The notes under the pieces are model-generated. The model ran no database searches. It was not told where the DNA came from and saw only the letters and a program-made list of their open reading frames with translations. A program made the translations under genes and the position numbers. From Oligoflexia bacterium (GTDB lineage: Bacteria; Bdellovibrionota; UBA1018), in NCBI GenBank assembly GCA_014378465.1, contig JACMNQ010000065.1, positions 69,186 through 133,185 on the forward strand: 64,000 bases of DNA, read 5' to 3'. Below are positions 25,150-33,773 of the stretch, in pieces (the first letter of the stretch is position 1; every line of letters begins with the position of its first letter).

Positions 25150-26192
25150 CGATCACGGTGACTCGCAAGTCCGCTCTGAGATTTCCGGTTCTGGTTCTGC
25201 TTTACACGGTGGCCGTGATCGTCTGGGGCGCCTTCGTGCGTGCGACCGGTTCTGGTGCGGGATGTGGAGAGCACTGGCCCCTCTGCAATGGAGTCGTGTT
25301 GCCGAGAGCTGCCGCACTCCAGACCGTGATTGAATTCACGCACCGGGTGACTTCGGGACTGAGTCTGCTCTTGATCATCGGCATGGCGGTCTGGGCATTC
25401 AGGAAAGTGAGAGCTGGCCATCTCCTGAGAAAAGCCGCCACCTTTTCCGTGGTCTTCATTCTCACGGAAGCCCTGATCGGAGCGGGACTGGTCCTGCTGG
25501 GCTTGGTCGCGAAGGATCAATCTCTCACTCGAGCGGCGTCACTGGCTCTGCATCTGGCCAACACTTTCATTCTGATCGCGTGCCTCACCGGTGCAGTCGC
25601 CTGGAGTGAAGAGGAGTTTTCGAACGCTCGTTGGCGCATTCCAACTCGCCGGGATCTGATTCTCGCGACGACGGCATTCACCGTTTCAATCTGGGTGGGA
25701 GTGAGTGGAGCAGTGGCGGCACTCGGAGACACTCTCTTTCCATCGACTTCCGGATCAGGTTCAGGCCCGGTTTCAGGAGCTGGCACCGTCCTCGGAGGCA
25801 TACGCGCTGATCTTGCGGCTGACTTCAGTTCAGCCAGTCATTTCCTCATCCGCCTGCGAGTCGTTCACCCTTTCTCCGCGGTGGCCCTGGCGATTTTTCT
25901 GGTGATCTACGCTCAGTACCTTCGAGGACGGCCGACAGCGCAAGGGCCGCAGGGAAGTCAGACTGGACTGCAGACTTCACAAGTCCAGCTGTGGACTTTG
26001 ATCCTGACTCTGATGGTCTTCATTCAGGTCGGTATCGGATTCGTGAATCTCGGACTCAGGGCCCCGGTCTGGATCCAGCTCGTCCATCTCGGCTCGGGGA
26101 ATGTTCTCTGGATCGCACTGATCCTTTCCATTCTTTATTCTTACACGGAGATGACTTCGACTCCGGTCGTGAAGTCAGGAGCGATTGACTGA
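25146..26192 (+). CDS. ctaA: Heme A synthase (COX15/CtaA family)
   Basis: A 348-residue membrane protein with about eight hydrophobic helices. The heme-ligand histidines are seen in EFTHRVTSG, ASLALHLANT, RVVHPFSAVA and QLVHLGSGN, and the extracytoplasmic loop GSGAGCGEHWPLCNG carries the conserved cysteine pair of the bacterial enzyme. It oxidises the C8 methyl of heme O to heme A for aa3-type cytochrome oxidase. A heme O synthase or oxidase gene is not in this window. An unusual Gly/Ser-rich insertion lies around residues 200-215. It is coupled to TM2 upstream and HepT-like downstream. Confidence 0.92.
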   Translation: MTITVTRKSALRFPVLVLLYTVAVIVWGAFVRATGSGAGCGEHWPLCNGVVLPRAAALQTVIEFTHRVTSGLSLLLIIGMAVWAFRKVRAGHLLRKAATFSVVFILTEALIGAGLVLLGLVAKDQSLTRAASLALHLANTFILIACLTGAVAWSEEEFSNARWRIPTRRDLILATTAFTVSIWVGVSGAVAALGDTLFPSTSGSGSGPVSGAGTVLGGIRADLAADFSSASHFLIRLRVVHPFSAVALAIFLVIYAQYLRGRPTAQGPQGSQTGLQTSQVQLWTLILTLMVFIQVGIGFVNLGLRAPVWIQLVHLGSGNVLWIALILSILYSYTEMTSTPVVKSGAID

Positions 26193-26632
26193 TGCGTTAC
26201 ACGGATTCGCAACTTCCTTCACTGCTTCATCAACTCGGTCATTCCGTTCGTCGGATTGAAGAATTGAGCAATGCTCTGGCTTCTGAACCGGTCAGTACGG
26301 CGACAGTCGTGCGCGAGGCTCTCCTTTTCAATCTCGAGGCTGCCGCCTGGGCGTGTCTGGAACTGGGAAAGTTCTGGGTTTATGAAGAACGGATCGGAAT
26401 TCCGAAGAAGGAAACCGAAGTCTTTGATCTTCTGGTCGGTCAGAAGCTGCTCGAAATCGACCGGGCCCGTCGACTTCGGTACATCGGAGAATGGCGCAAT
26501 GTTTCAAGCCGTGATCCCATCAGGATCGACTGGGATTATGTTCAGGGGGATCTCAGCATTGACGTACTCATCATGAAGGCCTGGGGCGAAACCCTTAGAG
26601 AGCGCTTTGACGCACAAGCGAAGGCTACCTGA
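26192..26632 (+). CDS. HepT-like (DUF86/HEPN) protein without the RNase motif
   Basis: A 146-residue all-helical protein. VVREALLFNLEAAAWACLELGKFWV matches the first half of HepT/DUF86 proteins, and RLRYIGEWRNVSSRDP sits where the catalytic Rx4-6H motif should be. Arg102-Asn103 are present, but no His follows at the expected distance. No MntA-like nucleotidyltransferase gene is adjacent. Its ATG overlaps the ctaA stop (TGATG). The domain call rests on resemblance; a working toxin is unlikely. Confidence 0.55.
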   Translation: MRYTDSQLPSLLHQLGHSVRRIEELSNALASEPVSTATVVREALLFNLEAAAWACLELGKFWVYEERIGIPKKETEVFDLLVGQKLLEIDRARRLRYIGEWRNVSSRDPIRIDWDYVQGDLSIDVLIMKAWGETLRERFDAQAKAT

Positions 26633-26768
26633 GCCGGTTCGCCCCGTGGATTCAGTTCATTTCATTCGTGCGATTTCGTGTTAATCCTCATCCCCGGCAA
26701 TGCTGAGTGCGGAACATTCTTGTTTCTCATTCCGCCCAGTGAAAAATTTTTCGGAGAACAGACTGACC

Positions 26769-28052
26769 ATGACTCGCAAAATCCCGGCGGCCGGAATCAA
26801 TCTCTTTCAACTCATCTACATTCTCATTCGCGAGTACGAAGAGAAGTCCGGAACAAAAGCGCTGAATCTTTCACTCGGCAATCCGGATCTGATTCCTTTC
26901 AAGGAAGTGCGCGAGTTCAAGAGCCGCATTCAGCTCAAGACCGACTATGACCTTCATACTTACGCCGAGGACAAGAATCTCAATCAATTCTGCGAAGGCA
27001 TGATCCGCGCTTTCACGGGCGTGGAGCTTTCAAAGCATGCTCATCTGCGCGCGACTCCGATCGCGGGGATCAAGACCGCGACGGCGATTCTTCCTCTCGC
27101 CTGCGGCCTGCACCTCAAGGGTCGTGGAGAGTTTCATGTGGTCACGCATCTTCCGGCTTATGATGTGATGGGAACCTGGAGCTCAAGTTACCTGGGTTCA
27201 AACCGCATTGTCTGGCCACTCTCTTCTGAAGACGGCATGGCGATGAAAATGGACCGTCTTCAGGAAGCGCTCAAGAAGGCGGGGGTCGAACGCCCTGACC
27301 TCATCTTCGTGATTCGTCCGGGCAATCCGGCGGCGCGTGGAGCTTCAAGGCAGGAGTGGCTGGATCTCATTGAGTTCTGCCAGCCTCGTGGCATTCGACT
27401 CGTCAATGACGGGGCTTACACGACTCTTCGTGACGTCAATTCTCACGATCATGTCCCGCTCGCGCAAGTCGCGAAGGATTTTCCGGATCTTGAGTGGGCT
27501 GAACTCTACTCGGTCAGTAAATCCTTCAGTGATCCGGGAGCCCGCCTCGGCACGATGGTGGGATCCAGGGAATTCATCGAAGATTACACGCTGATCAAAG
27601 GCAATACGGATTCCGGTCCCGTACCCACGATGATGGCCGCCTACGGCGAGCTTTTCTCGGATGAGAAGCTCACCAGGCGCATGCTGGATGATCTGTACCG
27701 GATCTACCAGGCGAGACTCGATTATCTGGTGCCTCGGCTCAAGAAGGCCGGGCTTCGTCCTGCCTGTGAAACGACGGCAGGTTTCTTCACGCTCTGGCAG
27801 ACTCCTGATTTCGCGTTCGGGATCAATCTCGTTGAAGAGAGCGCGAATCGAAAAGTGACGAAGTCAGAGCTCTTCAATCGCCTGGTGATTGAACGTACGG
27901 GAGTGGTGGGAGTTCATTTTCAGGGTCCCGCTCTGGGCAGGGCCGCGCCTGAATCCTTCATCCGTTATGCAGTGTGTACGGATGTGCTGGATCCCGAGTT
28001 TCAGGTCCGTCTGGATGCTGCGTTAATCCAGGTTGAGCCCAGGTATCTGTAG
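26769..28052 (+). CDS. PLP-dependent class I/II aminotransferase
   Basis: A 427-residue fold-type I aminotransferase. LNLSLGNPDLIPF is near the N-terminus, VIRPGNPAARGASRQEW holds the conserved Asn, LVNDGAYTTL the pyridine-contacting Asp and Tyr, and SVSKSFSDPGARLGTMVG the Schiff-base Lys251. Overall order resembles LL-diaminopimelate and aspartate aminotransferases, but the specificity is not clear. I prefer the ATG at 26769; an in-frame ATG at 26700 adds an unconvincing leader. The 3' end overlaps the oppositely oriented phosphodiesterase gene by 95 nt. Confidence 0.85.
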   Translation: MTRKIPAAGINLFQLIYILIREYEEKSGTKALNLSLGNPDLIPFKEVREFKSRIQLKTDYDLHTYAEDKNLNQFCEGMIRAFTGVELSKHAHLRATPIAGIKTATAILPLACGLHLKGRGEFHVVTHLPAYDVMGTWSSSYLGSNRIVWPLSSEDGMAMKMDRLQEALKKAGVERPDLIFVIRPGNPAARGASRQEWLDLIEFCQPRGIRLVNDGAYTTLRDVNSHDHVPLAQVAKDFPDLEWAELYSVSKSFSDPGARLGTMVGSREFIEDYTLIKGNTDSGPVPTMMAAYGELFSDEKLTRRMLDDLYRIYQARLDYLVPRLKKAGLRPACETTAGFFTLWQTPDFAFGINLVEESANRKVTKSELFNRLVIERTGVVGVHFQGPALGRAAPESFIRYAVCTDVLDPEFQVRLDAALIQVEPRYL

Positions 28053-29325
28053 TCCCGGAAATTTCCCATGCCTTGAACAGTGATTTTCCCTGAGCGGTCG
28101 GCATCGGCAAGTGCATCAGTTCGGCAAGCGTGGGAGCGATGTCAATCAGCTCCATGGAGTCGATGATTTTCTTCAGCGGGATGCCGACTCCAGCCGCGAC
28201 GAAGCCTCCCTGAAGGTTCTGGTTTTGCGCAAGGTACCCGTGTTCTCCGCGTGTCTGGTCGATCGAAGTGACGAGTTCTCCCGTGAATCCGTCCCCCATG
28301 CTGAAGCCTTCGGCGGCGTCGACTGCGCAGATGGCTTCAGGAAAAGCTTCGAGCCCCGAAAGTTTGGGAGCCGAAAGGATCTGATAGACCCCGTGCGAGT
28401 GAGCTTCGAGGATTTCAAGGATCTGCCCGGTCAACCAGGGTCGTTTGGTGTAGACTGCGGCTTGTCCGCAACTGTTGTGGGCGATCACTTCCCAGTCCTC
28501 GAGTTTTCCTTCTTTCAACGTGATCCAGCCCTGTTCATGAAAGAGAGTGTTCAGGTTCACGCGCGCGGTGAAATCCGAGAATCCATGATCGCCGGCGAAA
28601 ATCACGCAGTCGGTTTTCAAATCAATGGCCTCGAGCAGTTCGCCGATCCGGTTGTCAGTCTGGCGAAGTGCCTGGTCCACCTCGGGGGCCTCGCGCCCGG
28701 CCGAGTGCTGAACGTGGTCCAGCTGAATCAGATGCAGAAAACTCAGGTCCGGCTGGTGCTTCTGGAGCGTGAAAATGAGGGCGTCGGTCATCCACTGGTC
28801 GTACCCTGAATGTCCGTCGGGTGCCTCGCGGCCGCACTGTCTGAGAAGACTCTCGATATAAGGCGCGGGGTGGCTTGCCTGTATCGTGAGCATCCAGTCC
28901 AACTGCGGGCGACCCGGAGTGAGTGAGAAGGATTCAGGAACCAGGTAGTCCACGGGAGCTCCTGCGGAAGTTGGCCATCTCAGGGAGCAGGTCTTCAGTC
29001 CCGCTTCTCTGGCGAGATCCCAGAGGGTCGGACATTTGAAATGGGAGTGGTCAAAGTACCAGCGCTCCCGCTTGCAGTCTTCCCACGAGAAAATGGAATT
29101 CGAGAGGATCCCATGCCGGGCTGAATAGGTGCCCGTCAGGTAGCTGGCATGATTCGGATAGGTGACCGACGGATAGATCGGGGTCGAACGTCGTGCGGCC
29201 AGACCTTGCCTCGCCAGACGTTGCAGGTGAGGAGTGGGGTACCGGGAGTCCAGATAGAACTCCGGTCTCAATCCATCGATCGAGATGAAGATCAGGCGCT
29301 TCGGGAGAGGTCGGAGAGGTGCCAC
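27958..29325 (-). CDS. Alkaline-phosphatase-superfamily phosphodiesterase (NPP type)
   Basis: A 455-residue protein. IFISIDGLRPEFYLD gives the first metal Asp; the nucleophile Thr is in PIYPSVTYPNHASYLTG, as in nucleotide pyrophosphatase/phosphodiesterases. Further metal residues are DHVQHSAG, FAGDHGFSDF and GEHGY. No signal peptide is seen, so it acts in the cytoplasm or its leader is unusual. The last roughly 30 residues lie antisense to the aminotransferase gene. The start is GTG at 29325 with no ribosome site visible. The substrate could be a nucleotide or another phosphodiester. Confidence 0.88.
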   Translation of the reverse strand: MAPLRPLPKRLIFISIDGLRPEFYLDSRYPTPHLQRLARQGLAARRSTPIYPSVTYPNHASYLTGTYSARHGILSNSIFSWEDCKRERWYFDHSHFKCPTLWDLAREAGLKTCSLRWPTSAGAPVDYLVPESFSLTPGRPQLDWMLTIQASHPAPYIESLLRQCGREAPDGHSGYDQWMTDALIFTLQKHQPDLSFLHLIQLDHVQHSAGREAPEVDQALRQTDNRIGELLEAIDLKTDCVIFAGDHGFSDFTARVNLNTLFHEQGWITLKEGKLEDWEVIAHNSCGQAAVYTKRPWLTGQILEILEAHSHGVYQILSAPKLSGLEAFPEAICAVDAAEGFSMGDGFTGELVTSIDQTRGEHGYLAQNQNLQGGFVAAGVGIPLKKIIDSMELIDIAPTLAELMHLPMPTAQGKSLFKAWEISGTTDTWAQPGLTQHPDGPETRDPAHPYTLHNG

Positions 29326-29393
29326 GGCCTGTGGTGCTGCACAGAGCGTGCGAGAACGGATGCAGCCCGCTTGAGTGAAATGAATCGCGGAAA

Positions 29394-30623
29394 TTATCCG
29401 GAATTTTTGACAAAAAGTGAGAGACTGCGAGCCGCCACATGACCGGAGGAAACACTTCCCTGGATCAGAAAGCCGCCCGTTGGGGCGTCCCAGTTCAGCA
29501 TCTCTCCTGCCAGGAAGACTCCCGGAAATCTTCGGAGCATCAGAAAACGCTCGACGCTCAGGTCCACTTCGTTCCAGGAGATCCCGCCTGATGAAGAAAT
29601 CGCTTCAGCGAGGGGTTGACGTTCGGTCAGCAGCAGTGGAAATTTCTTGATCCGCTGAACCAGAAGGCGTGCATCGGCCTGTTCGCCTTTCGGGGTGAGA
29701 TGAAAGACAAGGGCCAAAGCCGCGGGACTGAGCTGCAGAACTTTTTTAACTCGTCTCATGGGGGAGAGGTTCTCTCTGACGTTCTCAAGTTTCTGAAGCA
29801 TCTGCGATTCCGTCAGGTCTGGCTTGAGATCCAAATTCACGTTTCCCAGCACTCCGGCGAAGTAGACGGGCGTGCCTTCAATCCCGTAGGAAGTGATCAC
29901 GGCGTCCCCGCTTCGAGCCCCTTTTGCGGACTGCAGCACGATATTCTTGAGAGGCAGACCTTCGGCTTCTTTCAGGAGGGCGGCGGGCCAATCCACCTTG
30001 AAACCGACATTCGATGAAACAAATTCCTCAAATTCAATACCCTGATTTTTGAAAAGCGAGGGCCAGCGGAGTGGCGTTTCCTTGGGTTCCCAGCTTCCGC
30101 CGCCCAGGCAGAAGCACACTGCCTTGAAGCTTCGCGACGCGAGGACGTTCTCCTTCTGAAGCTGGAGCAGCACCCCGCCAGAGGTGACTTCGAAACCAAC
30201 GCACTCCTGCTGGTATTCAATCCGGACTCCCATGGCGAGGAGCTGGTCCACCCAGGTCTTGAGCAGAATCGATGCTTTCATGCCTTCGACGAAATAGCGG
30301 CGACTCGTTCCCTTGAAGGTTCTGATCCCCATTCGCTCGATGAAAGCGATCCAGTCGCTGGGTGAAAAGGTCTCGAGTATCCTGGAAAACTGAGGGGATG
30401 ACTCGCGGTAGCTGGCCGCAAATTCCAGAGAGGCGGCATCAAACGTGATGTTCAGGCCGGAGCTTCCGGCGATGAGGAGCTTTCGTCCGGGACCCGGTCT
30501 TTTTTCGTAGAGAGTCACGGGGTGGCCGGCTTTCGCCAGTTCAAAGGCGGCCATCAGGCCAGCGGGGCCGGTGCCGATGATGGCGATTTCTGAGTCTGAG
30601 GTTGAAGAGGGTGTGTTGACCAC
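29394..30623 (-). CDS. BaiN/HI0933-like FAD flavoprotein
   Basis: A 409-residue NAD(P)/FAD oxidoreductase. The N-terminal dinucleotide fold is IAIIGTGPAGLMAAFELAKAG, followed by the family hallmark GPGRKLLIAGSSGLNIT. CFCLGGGSW lies mid-protein and GGISWNEVDL with FLAGEMLNWDAPTGGF near the C-terminus, which is the second FAD contact. This is the HI0933/BaiN group; some homologues are dehydrogenases, but most have no known substrate. It starts with GTG and runs divergently from the 7TMR kinase with 73 nt between. Confidence 0.88.
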   Translation of the reverse strand: MVNTPSSTSDSEIAIIGTGPAGLMAAFELAKAGHPVTLYEKRPGPGRKLLIAGSSGLNITFDAASLEFAASYRESSPQFSRILETFSPSDWIAFIERMGIRTFKGTSRRYFVEGMKASILLKTWVDQLLAMGVRIEYQQECVGFEVTSGGVLLQLQKENVLASRSFKAVCFCLGGGSWEPKETPLRWPSLFKNQGIEFEEFVSSNVGFKVDWPAALLKEAEGLPLKNIVLQSAKGARSGDAVITSYGIEGTPVYFAGVLGNVNLDLKPDLTESQMLQKLENVRENLSPMRRVKKVLQLSPAALALVFHLTPKGEQADARLLVQRIKKFPLLLTERQPLAEAISSSGGISWNEVDLSVERFLMLRRFPGVFLAGEMLNWDAPTGGFLIQGSVSSGHVAARSLSLFVKNSG

Positions 30624-30658
30624 GACTGGGGTTTCTCAAATTCCAAGTCGTTAGCCAA

Positions 30659-30687
30659 TTGCTTAATCGTATTCTAGACGGTATATC
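30659..30687 (+). promoter_or_regulatory. Promoter of the 7TMR kinase gene
   Basis: TTGCTT (30659-30664), a 17-bp spacer, and TATATC (30682-30687), then nine bases and the TTG start at 30697. No Shine-Dalgarno precedes the start, so the mRNA leader would be only a few bases. Confidence 0.5.
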
Positions 30688-30696
30688 GCAATCGCC

Positions 30697-32739
30697 TTGA
30701 ACCGAGTCTTGAAGTTGAGTTCTCAGTTTCCGAGTTTTGCCCTGCTGGCCCTCATGATCGCCCTGTTTTCAGGAGCGGCAAGCACCGCTGTTGCTCAAGC
30801 CGAACCCCCTGCCCTTGAACTTCGCGCTCCGAGAGGGCGTGAAGCGACGGGCGGTGAAGAATACGAGATCGGACCCGAACTTTCGGCCTGGAAGTCCCCG
30901 GGTCATCAGGCTTCCGAAATTCTGGAAGCGGTCCCTGAAATCCAGGGTTCGGGACACCTCGGCTATCAGAAGGAGGAGGTCTGGCTCAGAATCAAGCTGC
31001 ACAATGAGGATTCTCCCACCTCGAACTCGAAGTGGGTCCTCGTGATTTATCCGCCCCTTCTGAATGACGTGGAGCTTTTTCAGTACGACGCTGACCATTA
31101 CCTGATTCACACTGCCGAATTTCACACGGATCATCGGCGCAATCGGAATGTGCAGGAACGCCGGCGGGCGAGTTTTCCGATCGTGATTTCGCCCGGCCAG
31201 AGCACCTGGCTCATTTTCAGAATCAAATCCATTCACAATCTGGATTTCAGTGTGAAGGTTTTTCCGGAAGAAGTCGCTTCGCAGAATGATCTGGTCGAGC
31301 AGATGGCGCTGGGTTTCTACTACGGCGTCTTCATCACGATCTTTCTCGTCAATCTCTTCATGGGCGTCGCGACTCGGGAGAAAACCTACTTCTATTACAT
31401 CGGCTTCACCTCAGCGGTCGGGATGATGGTCGCGACCCTGAGCGGGATCTTGGACCAGTACGGGAACGGGGTGTTTCCCTTTTCCCGCTACCTGTGCACG
31501 ATGACCGCCACGACAGTCACCCTGGCCAATCTTTTCACGAGAGACTTTCTGCAGACGGGCATTCGCCTCCCGCGACTGGACCGAATCCACCGGTTTCTCC
31601 TCGTCATTTCCATCGGCATCTTCTGCTGGAGCCTGACTCCGCTAGCGCTCGAGCACTCGGTCGAAATCGGGCATGCAGTGGATGCCAGTGTCGCCATTCT
31701 CGTTCTGGTGATTCTGACCTCCGCGACAGTTTCGTTCCTCCGCGGCTTCAAACCGGCCTTTTATTTCCTGATCTCCTGGACCGTGCTTCTGACCCTGGTC
31801 GTGATCTACTTTGCAGCTGCTTACGGGGTGATCCCCAGCAGCACTTTCACGCGGTACGCCGTGCATGTCGGCTCAGCGCTCGAAATGGTTTTTCTCTCGA
31901 TGGCGCTGGCTGACCGAGTAGCTGTCCTGAAAAAAGAGAAGAAGCAGGCCGAACGAAAGTCCAAGGATGCGGAACGCCTCCGCTCGCTCGTGCATATCAT
32001 CTGTCATGATCTGAAAAATCCCCTGACCGTCATCAAGACCTATTCTGAGCTCCATTTGAAACTGGGCCACGAGGAGTGGAGACCGATTCTCAAAGCGGCT
32101 GAACAGCAGCGCGCCATCCTGGACTACGTCAGTTTCAAGGATGCTCTGGATTCCGGAAAGAAGAAACTTGACCTGAAACCCGTCTCGATTCTGGAGATGG
32201 TCGAAAATGCCCGCTTCATCTTCAGTGAGAAGATTGCCGCAAAAGGGATCCTGCTCACCTGCAATCTGGAGCTGGGGGGGGCTGAGGCTCAGGTTCAGGA
32301 CCTTCAGGTGATGGCCGATCCGACTCTGCTCAGTCATACCATTCTGAACAATCTGATTTCAAACGCGATCAAGTTTTCCTCTCCCGGCGGGCGGGTGAGA
32401 ATTCTCGTGCGAAAGTTGCCCGAGGGCCGGGTCGAAGTCGTGGTCGAGGACCAGGGCATTGGGATTCCGCCTGGCATCCTGGCCAATATCTTCTCCATGA
32501 GTGCCCACACGACTCGTCCTGGCACTCTCGGTGAGGAAGGGCATGGCTTTGGCATGCCCCTCGTTGAGTCCGTGTTGAAATTTTTTGACGGCACCATCGA
32601 GATTGAAAGTCACGCACGTCAGACCACGAAAGATTTCGCCATTGAAGATGTCTTTTCGGAGAACCAGAGCGTCGGGACGCGCCCCGGAACTCGAGTGAGA
32701 ATCACTCTGCTCCAGGCCCATTCACCGGAAAAAAGATGA
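30697..32739 (+). CDS. 7TMR-DISM sensor histidine kinase
   Basis: A 680-residue protein. It has a signal peptide (1-34), then a periplasmic DISM-type beta domain (about 40-195, with EVWLRIKLHNEDS and WVLVIYPP), then a seven-helix membrane region (about 203-405). A short coiled coil follows (410-430), then HisKA with His437 in HDLKNPLTVIK, and a HATPase with NNLISNAIKF, DQGIGIPPG and GHGFGMPLVESV. 7TMR-DISM proteins couple a periplasmic ligand, probably carbohydrate-like, to a cytoplasmic output. No response regulator gene is adjacent. The TTG start keeps the signal peptide intact. Confidence 0.9.
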   Translation: MNRVLKLSSQFPSFALLALMIALFSGAASTAVAQAEPPALELRAPRGREATGGEEYEIGPELSAWKSPGHQASEILEAVPEIQGSGHLGYQKEEVWLRIKLHNEDSPTSNSKWVLVIYPPLLNDVELFQYDADHYLIHTAEFHTDHRRNRNVQERRRASFPIVISPGQSTWLIFRIKSIHNLDFSVKVFPEEVASQNDLVEQMALGFYYGVFITIFLVNLFMGVATREKTYFYYIGFTSAVGMMVATLSGILDQYGNGVFPFSRYLCTMTATTVTLANLFTRDFLQTGIRLPRLDRIHRFLLVISIGIFCWSLTPLALEHSVEIGHAVDASVAILVLVILTSATVSFLRGFKPAFYFLISWTVLLTLVVIYFAAAYGVIPSSTFTRYAVHVGSALEMVFLSMALADRVAVLKKEKKQAERKSKDAERLRSLVHIICHDLKNPLTVIKTYSELHLKLGHEEWRPILKAAEQQRAILDYVSFKDALDSGKKKLDLKPVSILEMVENARFIFSEKIAAKGILLTCNLELGGAEAQVQDLQVMADPTLLSHTILNNLISNAIKFSSPGGRVRILVRKLPEGRVEVVVEDQGIGIPPGILANIFSMSAHTTRPGTLGEEGHGFGMPLVESVLKFFDGTIEIESHARQTTKDFAIEDVFSENQSVGTRPGTRVRITLLQAHSPEKR

Positions 32740-32754
32740 AACGTCAGAACTTGA

Positions 32755-32787
32755 AACAGGGGTTCGGGTCCATCAAGAACCCCTGTT
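32755..32787. terminator. Hairpin between convergent genes
   Basis: An 11-bp perfect inverted repeat (AACAGGGGTTC / GAACCCCTGTT) with an 11-nt loop, placed between the kinase stop (32739) and the dienelactone hydrolase stop (32798). There is no proper U-run on either side, so it is a weak terminator or an mRNA 3'-end stabiliser. Confidence 0.5.
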
Positions 32788-32797
32788 GCTGACTCAG

Positions 32798-33673
32798 TCA
32801 TTTCAATTCTGAAAGGAAAACCTTGAAGTCCTCAAAAGAGCGACGGTCCGCGACCGCGTTGTAGGCAGCTCCTTTTGAGGGGTCATTTCCAGCAGTCGGG
32901 ACCGTGAAGCTGTGAACCGCCCCACCATACTGATTCATCTGCCAGTCCACATTCGCCTTCTTCATTTCATCCTGAAACGCCGCCACCTGTTCGGCTGGAA
33001 CATAGGGATCACTTCCTCCTGCCAGGACAAGGACGCGACCTTTGATGTTCTTGGCATCCTGAGGAGTCGGCGTATCGAGCCCTCCGTGAAAAGTGACGGT
33101 CGCCATCAAGGGTGCGCCGCTGCGCGCGAGCTCAAGCGCGGCAGTGCCGCCGAAGCAGTAGCCGAGGGCAATCAGTTTGTTCGGGTTCACGTGTGAGTTC
33201 TTTTTCAGAGTGTCGAGACCTGCCTGGGTGCGTGCGCGCAGCAGTGGGCGATTCGCCTTGTACTTGCCCGCAAATTCGCCGGCTTCCTTCTGATCCTTCG
33301 GGCGAACTCCTTTGCCGTAGAGGTCGGCTGCAAAGGCGACGTAACCCATCTTCGCGAACTGTTTCGCGCGGTCCTTGACGTAATCACCGAGACCCATCCA
33401 CTCATGCACGACAAGAATGCCGGGCGCCTGTTTGATGCTGTCATCGTAGGCGAGAAAACCTTCGAGAGTGGCATCACCGTGTTTGTACTGCACGACTTCA
33501 GTTTTGATCGCGGCAGAGCTCGTGAACGGAGTTGCGAGAATCCCGAGCATGAGAAGCCCAGCGGTGAGACGGCTGTGCTTGATCGTTGCAAAGCGCGTGA
33601 GCTTGATCGTTGCAAAGCGCGTGAGCTTGAACGTGTCGACTTTGAGATTCAAATCTGAGGTATGATTTTTCAT
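32798..33673 (-). CDS. Exported dienelactone-hydrolase family protein
   Basis: A 291-residue alpha/beta hydrolase. An N-terminal leader with a long basic n-region is followed by a hydrophobic core (LTAGLLMLGILATPF) and SSAA, so it is probably periplasmic. The DLH triad is Cys173 (GYCFGG), Asp222 (GGSDPYVP) and His254 (GAVHSF). The strand VVHEWMGLGDYVKDRA is the usual DLH signature. The n-region contains a perfect 8-residue duplication (KLTRFATI twice) from a 24-bp tandem repeat. The ATG at 33673 has no Shine-Dalgarno; a TACGCT element lies 6 nt upstream. The natural substrate is unknown. Confidence 0.88.
   Translation of the reverse strand: MKNHTSDLNLKVDTFKLTRFATIKLTRFATIKHSRLTAGLLMLGILATPFTSSAAIKTEVVQYKHGDATLEGFLAYDDSIKQAPGILVVHEWMGLGDYVKDRAKQFAKMGYVAFAADLYGKGVRPKDQKEAGEFAGKYKANRPLLRARTQAGLDTLKKNSHVNPNKLIALGYCFGGTAALELARSGAPLMATVTFHGGLDTPTPQDAKNIKGRVLVLAGGSDPYVPAEQVAAFQDEMKKANVDWQMNQYGGAVHSFTVPTAGNDPSKGAAYNAVADRRSFEDFKVFLSELK
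33577..33624 (-). repeat. Perfect 24-bp tandem duplication inside a signal peptide
   Basis: Two identical 24-bp copies (33577-33600 and 33601-33624), with the beginning of a third (GCTTGA) following. The duplication is in frame and adds eight residues, including Lys and Arg, to the n-region of the dienelactone hydrolase leader. Confidence 0.97.
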
Positions 33674-33679
33674 TTCTGG

Positions 33680-33685
33680 AGCGTA
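33680..33685 (-). promoter_or_regulatory. -10-like TACGCT of the dienelactone hydrolase gene
   Basis: TACGCT on the minus strand (33685-33680), six bases, then the ATG at 33673. It shares the spacing of the other leaderless-type starts; no -35 is recognised. Confidence 0.3.
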
Positions 33686-33773
33686 GATCAGGAAATCATA
33701 AATTTCCTCTGGAAAGTGGCAGAAATTGCGACGCAGTGCCGACGAGATACGCGTTGGCTCAGTTTCGTCAAAG

